Assembly (NCBI RefSeq): GCF_001613205.1
Contig: NZ_BDBX01000063.1
Location: forward strand, 1 to 38,082
Reading direction: 5' to 3'
DNA: 38,082 nucleotides
Source of the DNA: Nocardia sienata NBRC 100364
GTDB lineage: Bacteria; Actinomycetota; Actinomycetes; Mycobacteriales; Mycobacteriaceae
Shown: piece by piece, positions 15,742-23,503 of the stretch
How the letters are laid out: every line of letters begins with the position of its first letter
Position numbering within the stretch: the stretch's first letter is position 1
Notes under the pieces: generated by a model
Seen by the model: the letters and a program-made list of their open reading frames with translations, nothing else
What the model was told of the DNA's origin: nothing
Databases searched by the model: none
Program-made: the position numbers and the translations under genes

Positions 15742-16674
15742 TCAGGCCCCGACACCGGCGGCGCGGAAATCGCTGGGCCGTATCCCTCGATGCCGTTTGA
15801 ACGCGGCACTGAAACCGAAAGCGTCCGCGTAACCCACCGCTTTCGCCACCTGGGCGACGGTCAGGCTGCGGTCGGACAGCAGTTCCTCGGCGTCGTCCAT
15901 CCGGCATTCGGTGAGGTACGCCAGCGGCGACTGCCCCATCACCTCGGTGAAACGCCGGGCGAACAGCGCCCGGGAGACACCGGCCTCGGCCGCGAGCGAT
16001 GCCACGGTCCAGCCCGCGGCGGGCTGCCCGTGCATTGCCTCCAGCGCCGGCCCGACCACCGGATCGGCCGATCCGCGATACCATCCCGGCGCTTCGGCGG
16101 CCGCTCCCTCGAACCAGTCACGCAGCGTGCACACCAGCGCCCAGTCGAGCAGCCGGTCCATCATCGCCTGGGCGCCCGCCGGCCGCGCGACAGCATTCGC
16201 GGCGACCGATTCCATCCAGGCGCATGTCTCCACATCGTCGGAAACCACCAGAACCGGTGGTATCGCACCCAACAGCCGTTCGTGCCGCCGGCCCGATGCC
16301 CGGTACGCGCCGACGAGCAGGGCGGTTTCCCCACCCGGATCGTTACCCCAGCGGCCGTCGTCGAGCGCGGCGTCGCATGAGGCATCCGGTGTGAAACAGG
16401 CGATCTCGTACTCCTCGTGCGGCAGGCCCACCGATTCGGCACGGTCGGCCAGCAGGAACGGCTCCGGACCGCGCACGACCGCGGTGTCGCCGGCCGTGAT
16501 TTGGCGCTCGGCACCGCCGGACAGCAGCAGAGTGCCGCCACCACGCAGCACGGTCACCATGGTCAGCGGCGCGCGGTCGGCGAAGCGGATGGTCCAGGGC
16601 GCCTCGAGGAGCGCGTGGGTGAGCACGGCGCCTTCGGCGCGGATACCGCCCAGCAGTTTACTCAAGGGATCCAC
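15742..16674 (-). CDS. AraC family regulator with N-terminal cupin domain
   Basis: The 310-residue protein has an N-terminal cupin-type sensor (about residues 15-100, with VTVLRGGGTLLLSGG and TAGDTAVVRGPEPF) and a C-terminal double HTH: WTVASLAAEAGVSRALFARR first, then LTVAQVAKAVGYADAFGFSA with FKRHRGIRPSDFR. The cupin_6 subtype usually senses small electrophiles or quinones. It is divergent from a flavodoxin-fold reductase 121 bases away and is its likely regulator. Confidence 0.92.
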   Translation of the reverse strand: MDPLSKLLGGIRAEGAVLTHALLEAPWTIRFADRAPLTMVTVLRGGGTLLLSGGAERQITAGDTAVVRGPEPFLLADRAESVGLPHEEYEIACFTPDASCDAALDDGRWGNDPGGETALLVGAYRASGRRHERLLGAIPPVLVVSDDVETCAWMESVAANAVARPAGAQAMMDRLLDWALVCTLRDWFEGAAAEAPGWYRGSADPVVGPALEAMHGQPAAGWTVASLAAEAGVSRALFARRFTEVMGQSPLAYLTECRMDDAEELLSDRSLTVAQVAKAVGYADAFGFSAAFKRHRGIRPSDFRAAGVGA

Positions 16675-16807
16675 ACCACCGAGGGTAGACGAACTCCTAT
16701 CGAATGTAGAGCTTTACCCATAGAACGTCCACGCCGATAGCGGGTGGAATGGAATCCGACAGCACAACCGACCGTCCGGAAACCCCGGGCCCGCAATGGA
16801 GGATCCC
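16675..16807. promoter_or_regulatory. Divergent promoter region, AraC and quinone reductase genes
   Basis: The intergenic stretch has CTATCG near 16697 and CGATAG near 16733 facing each other, and an AT-richer core (AGCTTTACCCATAG). No consensus promoter is certain. It is the obvious binding region for the AraC protein. Confidence 0.3.
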
Positions 16808-17500
16808 GTGCCGCTCAACCCCAACGAGGACACCGCGACCACCCGCACCGCGCTGGTCGTCGTCGCCCACCCCCGCCCCGATTCGCTGACCGCCCATATC
16901 GCCGGCCTGGCCACCCAGCGGCTCACCGCGGCGGGCTACCACATCGACCTGCTGGACCTACACGCCGAGGGATTCGACCCCCGGATGACCGCCGCCGACC
17001 TCCCGGAGTGGGGCAACCGCGAGAAGACCTATTCCCCCGAGGTCGAAAGCCATATGCGGCGCGTCCTCGCCGCCGATATCGTCGTCGCGGTCTTCCCGGT
17101 GTACTGGGTACAGGTTCCGGCGATTCTGAAAGGCTGGATCGACCGCGTGTGGAACTACGGATTCGCCTACGGCCGCAGCAAACCCCGGCTCGCGGGCAAA
17201 CGGATGCTGTGGCTCGGCCTGGCCGGCGCGGCGGACGACGACGGGGTCGTCGACATCATGCAGCAGTCACTGAGCATGCAACTCAACGACGGTATCGCGT
17301 ACTACTGTGGTCTGGCCGAGTCGTCGGTGGGGCTGCTGCCCGGCGCGGAGGAGAAAAGGCAGCGGGTGGACGCCGACGGCAACCTGCTGCTGGACGAGGC
17401 ACTCACCGGCACGGTTCGCGATGCCCACTACGCGGCACTGGAAGACCGGGCCCGGCACCTCGTCGACGATTTCCTCGCCGGCGACCGGGTACCGGCCTGA
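16808..17500 (+). CDS. NAD(P)H-dependent quinone reductase-like flavoprotein (flavodoxin-like fold, MdaB/Kef-ancillary type)
   Basis: The start is the GTG following GGAGG; an ATG 12 bases upstream overlaps that site and would leave no ribosome binding site of its own. The 230-residue product has an N-terminal phosphate-binding loop VVVAHPRPDSLTAHI for FMN/FAD and the flavin/quinone-site motif FPVYWVQVPAILKGWIDRVW. Family members carry out two-electron reduction of quinones or nitro compounds in the cytosol. Control by the divergent AraC protein is likely. Confidence 0.88.
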   Translation: MPLNPNEDTATTRTALVVVAHPRPDSLTAHIAGLATQRLTAAGYHIDLLDLHAEGFDPRMTAADLPEWGNREKTYSPEVESHMRRVLAADIVVAVFPVYWVQVPAILKGWIDRVWNYGFAYGRSKPRLAGKRMLWLGLAGAADDDGVVDIMQQSLSMQLNDGIAYYCGLAESSVGLLPGAEEKRQRVDADGNLLLDEALTGTVRDAHYAALEDRARHLVDDFLAGDRVPA

Positions 17501-17683
17501 CCGACGCCGGGCGAACCGACACCGGGCGGGCCGAGCGGTGCATGCCCGGGGTCGCGCACTGCGGGCCGGCGACCGGGGTGGCCGGAGTCGGATACCGGCC
17601 CCGGGGCACCGTACAGCCCCGGGACGCGGAAATCTCCGGCTTCGGGCGACAGGCGGGCCCGGCACGCCGGTACGCCCCGGCGC

Positions 17684-18079
17684 TCACCCCGCGTCTGCCG
17701 GGATCTCGGTGCCGACGATCCACTCGTGACCGAATGGATCCCGCACCCGCCCCTGACGTGCGCCGTAGGTCTGATCGGCTACCTCGAATACGATCTCGCC
17801 GCCGGCGGCCACCATCCGCTCGGCGAGACGGTCGGGCTCGGGCGTCCGCACGGTGAGAAGTAGTCCGCGACCGCCGAGCCGCAACGGGTCCTGATCGAAC
17901 TGGTCGGCGTCTTTCAGCTCGAATACCGCTCCACACGCGAGCCCGAGCGCGGCGAAGACCACCCGGCCGTTCGCTTCGTGGCGTTGCCGGACCACGGCGC
18001 CGAATACGTCACCGTAGTAACGGATGGCCGTGTCGGCGCCTTCGACAATCAGTTTCGGGGTGATCTGTTCGATGCTCAT
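17684..18079 (-). CDS. VOC family protein (glyoxalase/bleomycin resistance, PhnB-like)
   Basis: The 131-residue product has the two beta-alpha-beta-beta-beta modules of the vicinal oxygen chelate fold: MSIEQITPKLIVEGADTAIR at the start, and FEVADQTYGARQGRVRDPFG near the end, with the RDPFGHEWIV motif carrying a typical Glu/His metal-site region. PhnB-like members often have no assigned reaction. The gap to the upstream quinone reductase holds no gene. Confidence 0.88.
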   Translation of the reverse strand: MSIEQITPKLIVEGADTAIRYYGDVFGAVVRQRHEANGRVVFAALGLACGAVFELKDADQFDQDPLRLGGRGLLLTVRTPEPDRLAERMVAAGGEIVFEVADQTYGARQGRVRDPFGHEWIVGTEIPADAG

Positions 18080-18180
18080 GGTCGAAGTATGTGCGGGAAT
18101 GCCGCGTACCGACTTGGAGATTTGTCTCCTACGCCACGCGGGTGGCGCCGGCCCGGCAGATGCCGGCGGCGAGAACGCTG

Positions 18181-18750
18181 CTACCCGGAGCCGCGTCCGG
18201 CGGCGGACAGCAGGATCTCGGCAGCGGCACGCGCGTGGCGTGCCGCCTGGGGATCCTCATGGATGGCGGCAGTGACCATGGCGCCATTGGCGAGAATCAC
18301 CAGCTGATCGGCCACACCGCCGGGATATGAGCCTTCGGCGACGAGCTCGGCCAGATAGGAGCGCACGGCGAGTTTGTGGCGCCGCGCGATCCGAGCGACG
18401 TCATCGGAGGTGCCGCCCAATTCCCCGACGGTGTTGATGAACAGGCACCCCCGGAAATCGGGTTGGGCGAACCACTCCAGCAAGTAGTCGAACACGGCGA
18501 GGATCCGCTCCCGCGGCGTGTGCGCCCGCGTGTCCACATATTCGGCGATCGCGCCGCGCACGTCACGGTCACGCTGCTCCAGGACCGCGCACACCAGATC
18601 GCCTTTGGAGGGAAAGAGCCGGTAGAGCCGCTTCAGCGACACGTTCGCGGCATCGCGGATATCGTCCATCCCCACCGCTTGCACACCTCGGTCGTTGAAC
18701 AGCCGATCGGCCGCGACGACCACCTGTAGCGCTTCGGGTCCATCCGGCAC
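18181..18750 (-). CDS. TetR/AcrR family transcriptional regulator
   Basis: The 189-residue product has a TetR HTH in its first 60 residues (ADRLFNDRGVQAVGMDDIRD, then AANVSLKRLYRLFPSKGDLV). The C-terminal domain contains FAQPDFRGCLFINTVGELGG, similar to the LmrA/YxaF subgroup with its conserved GCL segment. It is divergent from the DsrE operon and faces a pair of identical-core palindromes, its probable operators. Confidence 0.9.
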   Translation of the reverse strand: MPDGPEALQVVVAADRLFNDRGVQAVGMDDIRDAANVSLKRLYRLFPSKGDLVCAVLEQRDRDVRGAIAEYVDTRAHTPRERILAVFDYLLEWFAQPDFRGCLFINTVGELGGTSDDVARIARRHKLAVRSYLAELVAEGSYPGGVADQLVILANGAMVTAAIHEDPQAARHARAAAEILLSAAGRGSG

Positions 18751-18760
18751 CGCGACCTCC

Positions 18761-18790
18761 TTGCATTGAGAACCTACGTTCTCCTATACT
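18761..18790 (+). promoter_or_regulatory. Putative promoter of the DsrE operon
   Basis: TTGCAT (18761-18766), an 18-base spacer and TATACT (18785-18790), which matches the -10 consensus at five of six positions. Operator 1 of the TetR pair occupies the spacer. Confidence 0.55.
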
Positions 18791-18818
18791 ACTGCTACCG
18801 GTGAGAACGAGCGTTCTC
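18768..18818. promoter_or_regulatory. Twin palindromic TetR operator
   Basis: GAGAAC-CTAC-GTTCTC (18768-18783) and GAGAAC-GAGC-GTTCTC (18803-18818) share identical 6-bp arms, 4-bp spacers and flanking T and C bases; their centres are 35 bp apart. The first lies in the spacer of the putative dsrE promoter and the second just after its start site. This is the layout expected for repression by the divergent TetR protein. Confidence 0.75.
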
Positions 18819-18927
18819 CCGGATCGATCGGCACGACTTCGGCCTGGAGCGGGGCACTCACCCGGCCCTCGAGGTCATGCCCGAACTGCCGTGACCACAG
18901 GTCCGGTCACCCCCGAAGGAGAAGACA

Positions 18928-19317
18928 ATGAGTCGACCCACCACGACCAAGACCGCCGTTCTCGTGATGAGCGACCCCCACGGCGGCGACGAAGCACTCG
19001 GCCGGGTGTTCAACGCCCTCGCCGCCGCCTACGACTTCGACCAGGCCGGCGACGAGGTCCGGCTGCAATTCCAGGGAGCGGGCACCCGGTGGCCCGAACT
19101 TCTCAACGCACCCGACCATCCCGCCTACGACGTCTATCAGGCAGTGCGGCACACCGTCGCCGGGATCTCATGCGGATGCAGTGATCTGTTCGGCGGCAAG
19201 GAGGGCGCCCAGGCCTCCGGCCTCGAGCTGATCAAGGACAACCCCCTGCCCGGCACCTCCGGCGTGGCCAGCGTGCGCACCCTCGTCGACAACGGGTACT
19301 CCATCCTCTCGTTCTGA
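18928..19317 (+). CDS. DsrE family protein
   Basis: A 129-residue protein with the DsrE/F alpha-beta fold: TKTAVLVMSDPHGGDEALGR at the N-terminus, then VRLQFQGAGTRWPELLN, and HTVAGISCGCSDLFGGKEGA with the Cys-x-Cys in the position of the sulfur-relay Cys of the family. An AAGGAGAA site precedes the ATG. It is the first gene of a three-gene operon that the divergent TetR probably controls. The gene product may be a cytosolic sulfur-relay or reactive-species protein; the exact role is unknown. Confidence 0.85.
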   Translation: MSRPTTTKTAVLVMSDPHGGDEALGRVFNALAAAYDFDQAGDEVRLQFQGAGTRWPELLNAPDHPAYDVYQAVRHTVAGISCGCSDLFGGKEGAQASGLELIKDNPLPGTSGVASVRTLVDNGYSILSF

Positions 19318-19319
19318 CC

Positions 19320-19931
19320 ATGGAACATTTCTTCGCACTCACCTTCGGAGCGGACGAGCAGGCGCACCAGCGCCGGAAGGGCTCTTTCGCCCGCTACGAA
19401 CACATGCTTTCCGCCGCGCCCGTGCCGACCGGCATGGGCGCGGCGGAAGCCGAGTTCCTGCAGCGCCGCGACAGCTTCTATCTCGCCTCCACCGGCAGCA
19501 ACGGCTGGCCCTACGTGCAACATCGCGGCGGGCCGGCGGGATTCGTGAAAGTAACCGGTCCAACGCAGTTGGTGTGGGCCGAGAGCACCGGCAACCGGCA
19601 GTACATCACCGCCGGCCACCTCGACCACGACGACCGGGTCGCGATCATCGCGGTGGACTACCCGAACCGGCAACGACTCAAGCTACTCGGTCACGCGCGG
19701 TTCGATCCGGAACCCACTTCCGAAATGCTCGAACAGCTCGGCATCACCGGCCGCCTCGAAGGCCTGCTGACCGTCGAGGTCGTGGCCTTCGACTGGAACT
19801 GCCCCAAGTTCATCACCCCACGCTTCACCGCAGATGAGATGCGGACCGCCACCGAACCGCTCAGAGAACGTATCCGCCGGCTCGAGGCAACGCTGGCGGA
19901 GAACAGAATTCCCGTCCCGCCCTCCCCATGA
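19320..19931 (+). CDS. Pyridoxamine 5'-phosphate oxidase-like FMN-binding protein
   Basis: The 203-residue product starts 2 bases after the DsrE gene. It has the split-barrel core: FYLASTGSNGWPYVQHRGGP, then FVKVTGPTQLVWAESTGNRQ and DRVAIIAVDYPNRQRLKLLG, the usual flavin-binding strands of the PNPOx family, and a C-terminal helix likely to be coiled (LRERIRRLEATLAENRI). Relatives reduce or oxidise small molecules with FMN or F420. The gene's operon partners do not settle its substrate. Confidence 0.87.
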   Translation: MEHFFALTFGADEQAHQRRKGSFARYEHMLSAAPVPTGMGAAEAEFLQRRDSFYLASTGSNGWPYVQHRGGPAGFVKVTGPTQLVWAESTGNRQYITAGHLDHDDRVAIIAVDYPNRQRLKLLGHARFDPEPTSEMLEQLGITGRLEGLLTVEVVAFDWNCPKFITPRFTADEMRTATEPLRERIRRLEATLAENRIPVPPSP

Positions 19932-19974
19932 CCGATCCGCCCGCCGAGAACGCCCTTCCCCCTGAGAGGTTGCC

Positions 19975-20436
19975 ATGACCGACGCCCGACCACCGTTTCC
20001 TCCCTTCACCGCAGAGACCGCACTCCGCAAAGTTCAAGCCGCCGAGGACGCGTGGAATACCCGCGACCCGCAGCGCGTGGCCCTCGCCTACACACCGGAC
20101 TCCGTCTGGCGCAATCGCGATCTCTTCATCACCGGACGCGAGGAGATCGTCGTCTTCCTGACCGCCAAATGGGAGCGCGAATTGGACTACGCACTCCGCA
20201 AGAGCCTGTGGAGTTTCCACGACAACCGCATCGCGGTCCGTTTCCAGTACGAGTGGCACGACACCAGCGGGCAATGGTGGCGCAGCTACGGCAATGAGCT
20301 GTGGGAGTTCGACGAGCACGGATTGATGCGACGTCGCGAAGCGAGCATCGACGACGTCGCGATCCGCGACACCGAGCGAAGGATCCGCGGGCCCCGGCCC
20401 GAGCAGGAATACGGGGTGGACATACCACTCCACTAG
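19975..20436 (+). CDS. DUF1348/NTF2-like protein
   Basis: This 153-residue protein has the DUF1348 signature: AAEDAWNTRDPQRVALAYTP, then DSVWRNRDLFITGREEIV, FLTAKWERELDYALRKSLW, and WWRSYGNELWEFDEHGLMRR. The fold is NTF2-like. It is the last gene of the DsrE operon. No function is established for the family. The ATG is preceded by a GAGAGGT site. Confidence 0.9.
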   Translation: MTDARPPFPPFTAETALRKVQAAEDAWNTRDPQRVALAYTPDSVWRNRDLFITGREEIVVFLTAKWERELDYALRKSLWSFHDNRIAVRFQYEWHDTSGQWWRSYGNELWEFDEHGLMRRREASIDDVAIRDTERRIRGPRPEQEYGVDIPLH

Positions 20437-20692
20437 ACGGCCTTCCCCGCCCGCGGTCGGCCGGATAGGCCGCGCCGGTCGGGTTCCCGGAGGCCGCCGG
20501 GGAGGCCATGACCGGCACCGCGGTCTCGTGCGGTTCGGTGAGCGCGGAATCCCGCGGCAGGGCCGGATCGCGTCCGCGGAATCCGTGAGAGCCGCCGGTG
20601 GTGATACCCCTCCGGCGAGAACCTGCTTCCCGCGGCGCCACACCGTTCCCGGTGCCGTGCCCGGGCGGTAGCCCCGGCGCTACGGTCATCGT

Positions 20693-21298
20693 ATGACCGA
20701 TAGCACAGCATCGGCCCGCGTCGGCCGCCCTCGCGACACCCGGCTCGATACCGCATTGCTGTCGGCGACAGCCGAGCTGATCGCCGAGCGCGGATACAGC
20801 GCGGTCACCCTGCAGGCGGTGGCCGACGCCGCCGGGACGAGCCGTCCCGCACTGTATCGCCGGTACACCGACCTCGCCGATCTGGTCGCGTCCATGCTGA
20901 TGGAGCGTTTCGGCCTGCAACCGGGCGCCGAGGATCTCGGCGGAATCGAAGCGGAACTCCTGGCGATCCAACAGCACCAGCGGCAGTTGTTCAACGACGT
21001 GGTGATGCGTAGGGCATTACCCGGGCTGCTCGCAGACCTGGCTCGTAGTCCGGAGCTGGCGCGGCGATTCCATGAACGGTTCCTCCGGCCACGCCGGCTT
21101 TCGACTGCCACGATTCTGGAACGCGCGGTGCTACGTGGAGAGATCGCCCCGGGCACCGACCCGGAATGGCTCTGCGATCTGATCACGGGCCCCATGCTGA
21201 TGCGGGCGCTCGTTCCCACACTGGGCCCGATCGATGCGGAACTGGTTCGGCTCACGGTGCGTTCGGCTCTCGACGCCGTCGGCTACCGCGAGCGCTGA
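20693..21298 (+). CDS. TetR/AcrR family transcriptional regulator
   Basis: This 201-residue regulator has the HTH AELIAERGYSAVTLQAVADA followed by AGTSRPALYRRYTDLADLV, and a C-terminal TetR_C_11-like domain (ALPGLLADLARSPELARRFH). No ribosome binding site is obvious before its ATG. It lies 94 bases upstream of an alpha/beta hydrolase gene in the same direction; the palindrome before that gene is its likely site. The preceding 256 bases hold no supported gene. Confidence 0.9.
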   Translation: MTDSTASARVGRPRDTRLDTALLSATAELIAERGYSAVTLQAVADAAGTSRPALYRRYTDLADLVASMLMERFGLQPGAEDLGGIEAELLAIQQHQRQLFNDVVMRRALPGLLADLARSPELARRFHERFLRPRRLSTATILERAVLRGEIAPGTDPEWLCDLITGPMLMRALVPTLGPIDAELVRLTVRSALDAVGYRER

Positions 21299-21329
21299 AC
21301 CGAGTCATACCCATCCGGGACATTTATGG

Positions 21330-21378
21330 TTGACGTCACGTTTCGGCCGACCTACATTGATTACGATCCGTAACGTAA
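21330..21378 (+). promoter_or_regulatory. Promoter and palindromic operator of the alpha/beta hydrolase gene
   Basis: TTGACG (21330-21335), a 17-base spacer and TACATT (21353-21358) make a good promoter. TGACGTCA (21331-21338) is a perfect palindrome over the -35, and TTACG-ATC-CGTAA (21361-21373), followed by another CGTAA, lies at the expected start site. These are candidate operators for the TetR encoded upstream. Confidence 0.55.
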
Positions 21379-21392
21379 CCAGAGGAGTCGGC

Positions 21393-22283
21393 ATGCGGAC
21401 GGACATCGAGTTCGGCAGTAACGGCGTGACGTTGCGCGGCTGGTTGTACCGCCCCGACGTATCCACAGACGAAACCCCGCTGGTGGTGATGACGCACGGC
21501 TTCGCCGGAGTCAAGGAGTGGGTTGCGCCGTTCGCCGAGGTGTTCAGCGCCGCCGGGCTCGCCTGCCTGGTCTACGACCACCCGGGATTCGGCACCTCCG
21601 ACGGCGAACCCCGATACGAGGTGGACCCGATGGCCCAGATCGAGGGGTATCGCGACGCGGTGACTTTCGCCCGGACCCTGGACGGTATCGACCCGGAACG
21701 GATAGCCGTCTGGGGAACGAGTTACGCGGGTGCGCACGTACTGGTCGTCGCCGCCACCGACCGGCGAGTGCGGGCCGTCGTGTCCCAGGTGCCGTTGACC
21801 GCAGGCTGGGCGACGTTCACCCGGCTGGTCCCCTCCGTCATGCTGCCCACCGTCCACGCGGCCATCGCCGCGGACCGGTCCGGCCGGCTCGCCGGGAAAC
21901 CCCACGAAACGATCAAAGCGGCCTCCGACGACCCCACCGAGATGGTGGCCATGCCCGGCCCCGAGGTCTACGAATGGCTGATGGCCAACGGCCCGCAGAT
22001 CCCGACCTGGCGTAACGAGGTGACCCTGTCCAGCGTGGACAAATTCCAGTCCTACGCTCCGGAGGCATTCGTGGCCCGGGTATCACCCACGCCGCTGCTC
22101 ATGGTCGTCGCCGAACAGGACACGTTGACTCCCACCGAGGTCGCCCTGCGCAGCTACAACGACGCCCTCGAACCCAAACAACTCGCGTTGATACCCGGCG
22201 GGCATTTCTCCGTCTACGAGGAACAGTTCGAGCGGGCCGCCACCGTCGCACGCGACTTCCTGCTCAACCGGCTCAACGGCTGA
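21393..22283 (+). CDS. Alpha/beta hydrolase (dienelactone-hydrolase/acetyl-xylan-esterase-like)
   Basis: The 296-residue product starts at the ATG after AGAGGAG; the longer frame upstream is a shadow of tetR. The oxyanion-hole segment is VVMTHGFAGVKEW, the nucleophile elbow is VWGTSYAGAHVL (GxSxxG, Ser nucleophile), the acid is likely in VAEQDTLTPTE, and the catalytic His is in IPGGHFSVYEEQ. It resembles secreted-fold Xyn-type hydrolases but has no signal peptide, so it is cytosolic. Ester or lactone substrate unknown. Confidence 0.88.
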   Translation: MRTDIEFGSNGVTLRGWLYRPDVSTDETPLVVMTHGFAGVKEWVAPFAEVFSAAGLACLVYDHPGFGTSDGEPRYEVDPMAQIEGYRDAVTFARTLDGIDPERIAVWGTSYAGAHVLVVAATDRRVRAVVSQVPLTAGWATFTRLVPSVMLPTVHAAIAADRSGRLAGKPHETIKAASDDPTEMVAMPGPEVYEWLMANGPQIPTWRNEVTLSSVDKFQSYAPEAFVARVSPTPLLMVVAEQDTLTPTEVALRSYNDALEPKQLALIPGGHFSVYEEQFERAATVARDFLLNRLNG

Positions 22284-22578
22284 CCGCTGTCATGCCCTCG
22301 GCCGAGAACACGAGAATCGCCGGCCCCGTACCGGCCGGCGCGAGATACACCGGCCCGCGCTGCGGTCGCCGGCCGGTGGTCACACGGTAATGGGCGCGAA
22401 CCTCACCCTCGTCGGGCTCGCCGTCGGGTTGATCGGGCTGACCGTGGCACTGTTCCGGGAGTGATCGGTGTCCGGATGCAGTGACTCGCCGCGAACTCTC
22501 CGGAAAAGAGCGGGTGTGAGGCCGGTTCACTTTCGTATCGACAGCAGGCCGGCGGCCACGGAATGACCCCCGAAGGGT
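22284..22578. other. Intergenic stretch with two overlapping micro-ORFs
   Basis: The stretch between the hydrolase and the second toxin gene is 295 bases long. It holds a 32-codon frame from an ATG at 22292 and, overlapping its TAA as TAATG, a 24-residue frame at 22390-22464 that is almost wholly hydrophobic. Neither has a clear ribosome binding site. Otherwise nothing is seen. Confidence 0.4.
22390..22464 (+). CDS. Possible 24-residue hydrophobic small membrane protein
   Basis: The frame reads MGANLTLVGLAVGLIGL and ends in a charged tail (FRE), which could be one membrane helix. The ATG overlaps the stop of a 32-codon frame starting at 22292 (TAATG), allowing coupled translation. There is no ribosome binding site, so this may be a chance frame in GC-rich DNA. 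Confidence 0.22.
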   Translation: MGANLTLVGLAVGLIGLTVALFRE

Positions 22579-23007
22579 TCACCGACGGAGTGGATTGATC
22601 CACTTCACCTCGGGAAAGCGGGCGAAGTCGGTATCGAAGGAGCACACCGCCACACCGTGTTCGACGGCCAGAGCCGCGAGATGCGCGTCGGGCACCAGGT
22701 TGCCCGTTGCGTAATGGTCATCGACCAGCCGACCCAGGACCCGGCGGTGCCGGTCCGTCGGCAACGGAATCCATGCCATATCGTGGTCGAGCCATTCGTC
22801 GACGTAACTCCATGCCTCGCGGCCGGTCATCGGGGCGGTGAAGATCTTCGGGTGCGTCGCGATTCGCACGAAACCGACCAGGCTGTGCCAGGGGAATCCG
22901 ACCCGCACATCACCGTTCATCGCGTCCTCGAGCCAGGAATGCGCTACCTCATGATGAGGGCTGCCCTCGTCGACTGCGTACAGGAGCACGTTGACGTCGA
23001 GGATCAT
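22579..23007 (-). CDS. vapC: PIN-domain ribonuclease toxin (VapC)
   Basis: The 142-residue toxin begins MILDVNVLLYAVDEGSPHH with D4 of the PIN site. Further acidic residues are D107 (VPDAHLAALA), D125 and D127 (SFDTDFARF). The second acidic position is replaced by a Gly/Phe context (SLVGFVRIATHPKIF), as in TIGR00028-type mycobacterial VapCs. Its start overlaps the antitoxin stop by 4 bases. It is predicted to cut an RNA target under antitoxin control. Confidence 0.93.
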   Translation of the reverse strand: MILDVNVLLYAVDEGSPHHEVAHSWLEDAMNGDVRVGFPWHSLVGFVRIATHPKIFTAPMTGREAWSYVDEWLDHDMAWIPLPTDRHRRVLGRLVDDHYATGNLVPDAHLAALAVEHGVAVCSFDTDFARFPEVKWINPLRR

Positions 23008-23246
23008 GACTCACCGGGGTACTGCTCGTCGAGCAGGTCGAAGACTTCCGAGTTCCGGGACAGATCCACCCGCGCGCCCATGGCACGGGTGCGCTGACGG
23101 AACGGGCGACGCGGAGCCACCGGCCGCTGGTGGATTCCGGCGCGCACCAGCTCGTTGATCGCTTCTCCGAGTCCGATCCCGCGCTCACGCCGGAGTCGCT
23201 CCGCAGCAGCCGCCACATCGCTGTCGAGTCGGATAGTAGTGCGCAT
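23004..23246 (-). CDS. vapB: VapB-type ribbon-helix-helix antitoxin
   Basis: The 80-residue product begins MRTTIRLDSDVAAAAERLRR, the beta strand and helix of a ribbon-helix-helix domain, followed by IGLGEAINELVRAG. The basic middle (PVAPRRPFRQRTRAMGARVD) and acidic tail (SEVFDLLDEQYP) should bind the toxin. No ribosome binding site precedes the ATG, but a TAATAT box lies 7 bases before it, so the transcript is probably leaderless. It binds the repeats upstream by analogy with other VapBs. Confidence 0.92.
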   Translation of the reverse strand: MRTTIRLDSDVAAAAERLRRERGIGLGEAINELVRAGIHQRPVAPRRPFRQRTRAMGARVDLSRNSEVFDLLDEQYPGES

Positions 23247-23297
23247 ACCGGCTATATTACATCACTGATGCCGAGGAGCTGACATCACTGATGCCGA
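23247..23297 (-). promoter_or_regulatory. vapBC promoter and direct-repeat operator
   Basis: On the reverse strand TAATAT (23259-23254) ends 7 bases before the vapB ATG. Upstream, the 16-base sequence ACATCACTGATGCCGA is perfectly repeated at 23259-23274 and 23282-23297, a 23-bp step. Each copy contains the 11-bp palindrome CATCA-C-TGATG, a probable half of a cooperative antitoxin operator. Confidence 0.65.
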
Positions 23298-23329
23298 TCC
23301 GGTGTAGCCTGCCGTTCTCGATATCGACC

Positions 23330-23393
23330 GATGATGGTTCCGGTGGCTACCGTGTGCTGGATCGCGCTCGGGGCCGGCGCGACAACCATCATC
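23330..23393. repeat. 10-bp inverted repeat upstream of the secreted-protein gene
   Basis: GATGATGGTT (23330-23339) and AACCATCATC (23384-23393) are perfect reverse complements separated by 44 bases, in the 200-base gap between the vapB and secreted-protein genes. It may be a pair of regulator half sites or an RNA stem. Confidence 0.35.
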
Positions 23394-23503
23394 ACGCGCG
23401 GGCGACCTCTTCGAGCCGAACCTCTTCGCTTTCCGAAACGAACGACTATCGTCTCGCGAAACACCAGTTGGTTCACCCCGATTCGATCTGGAGGAGTATC
23501 CCC

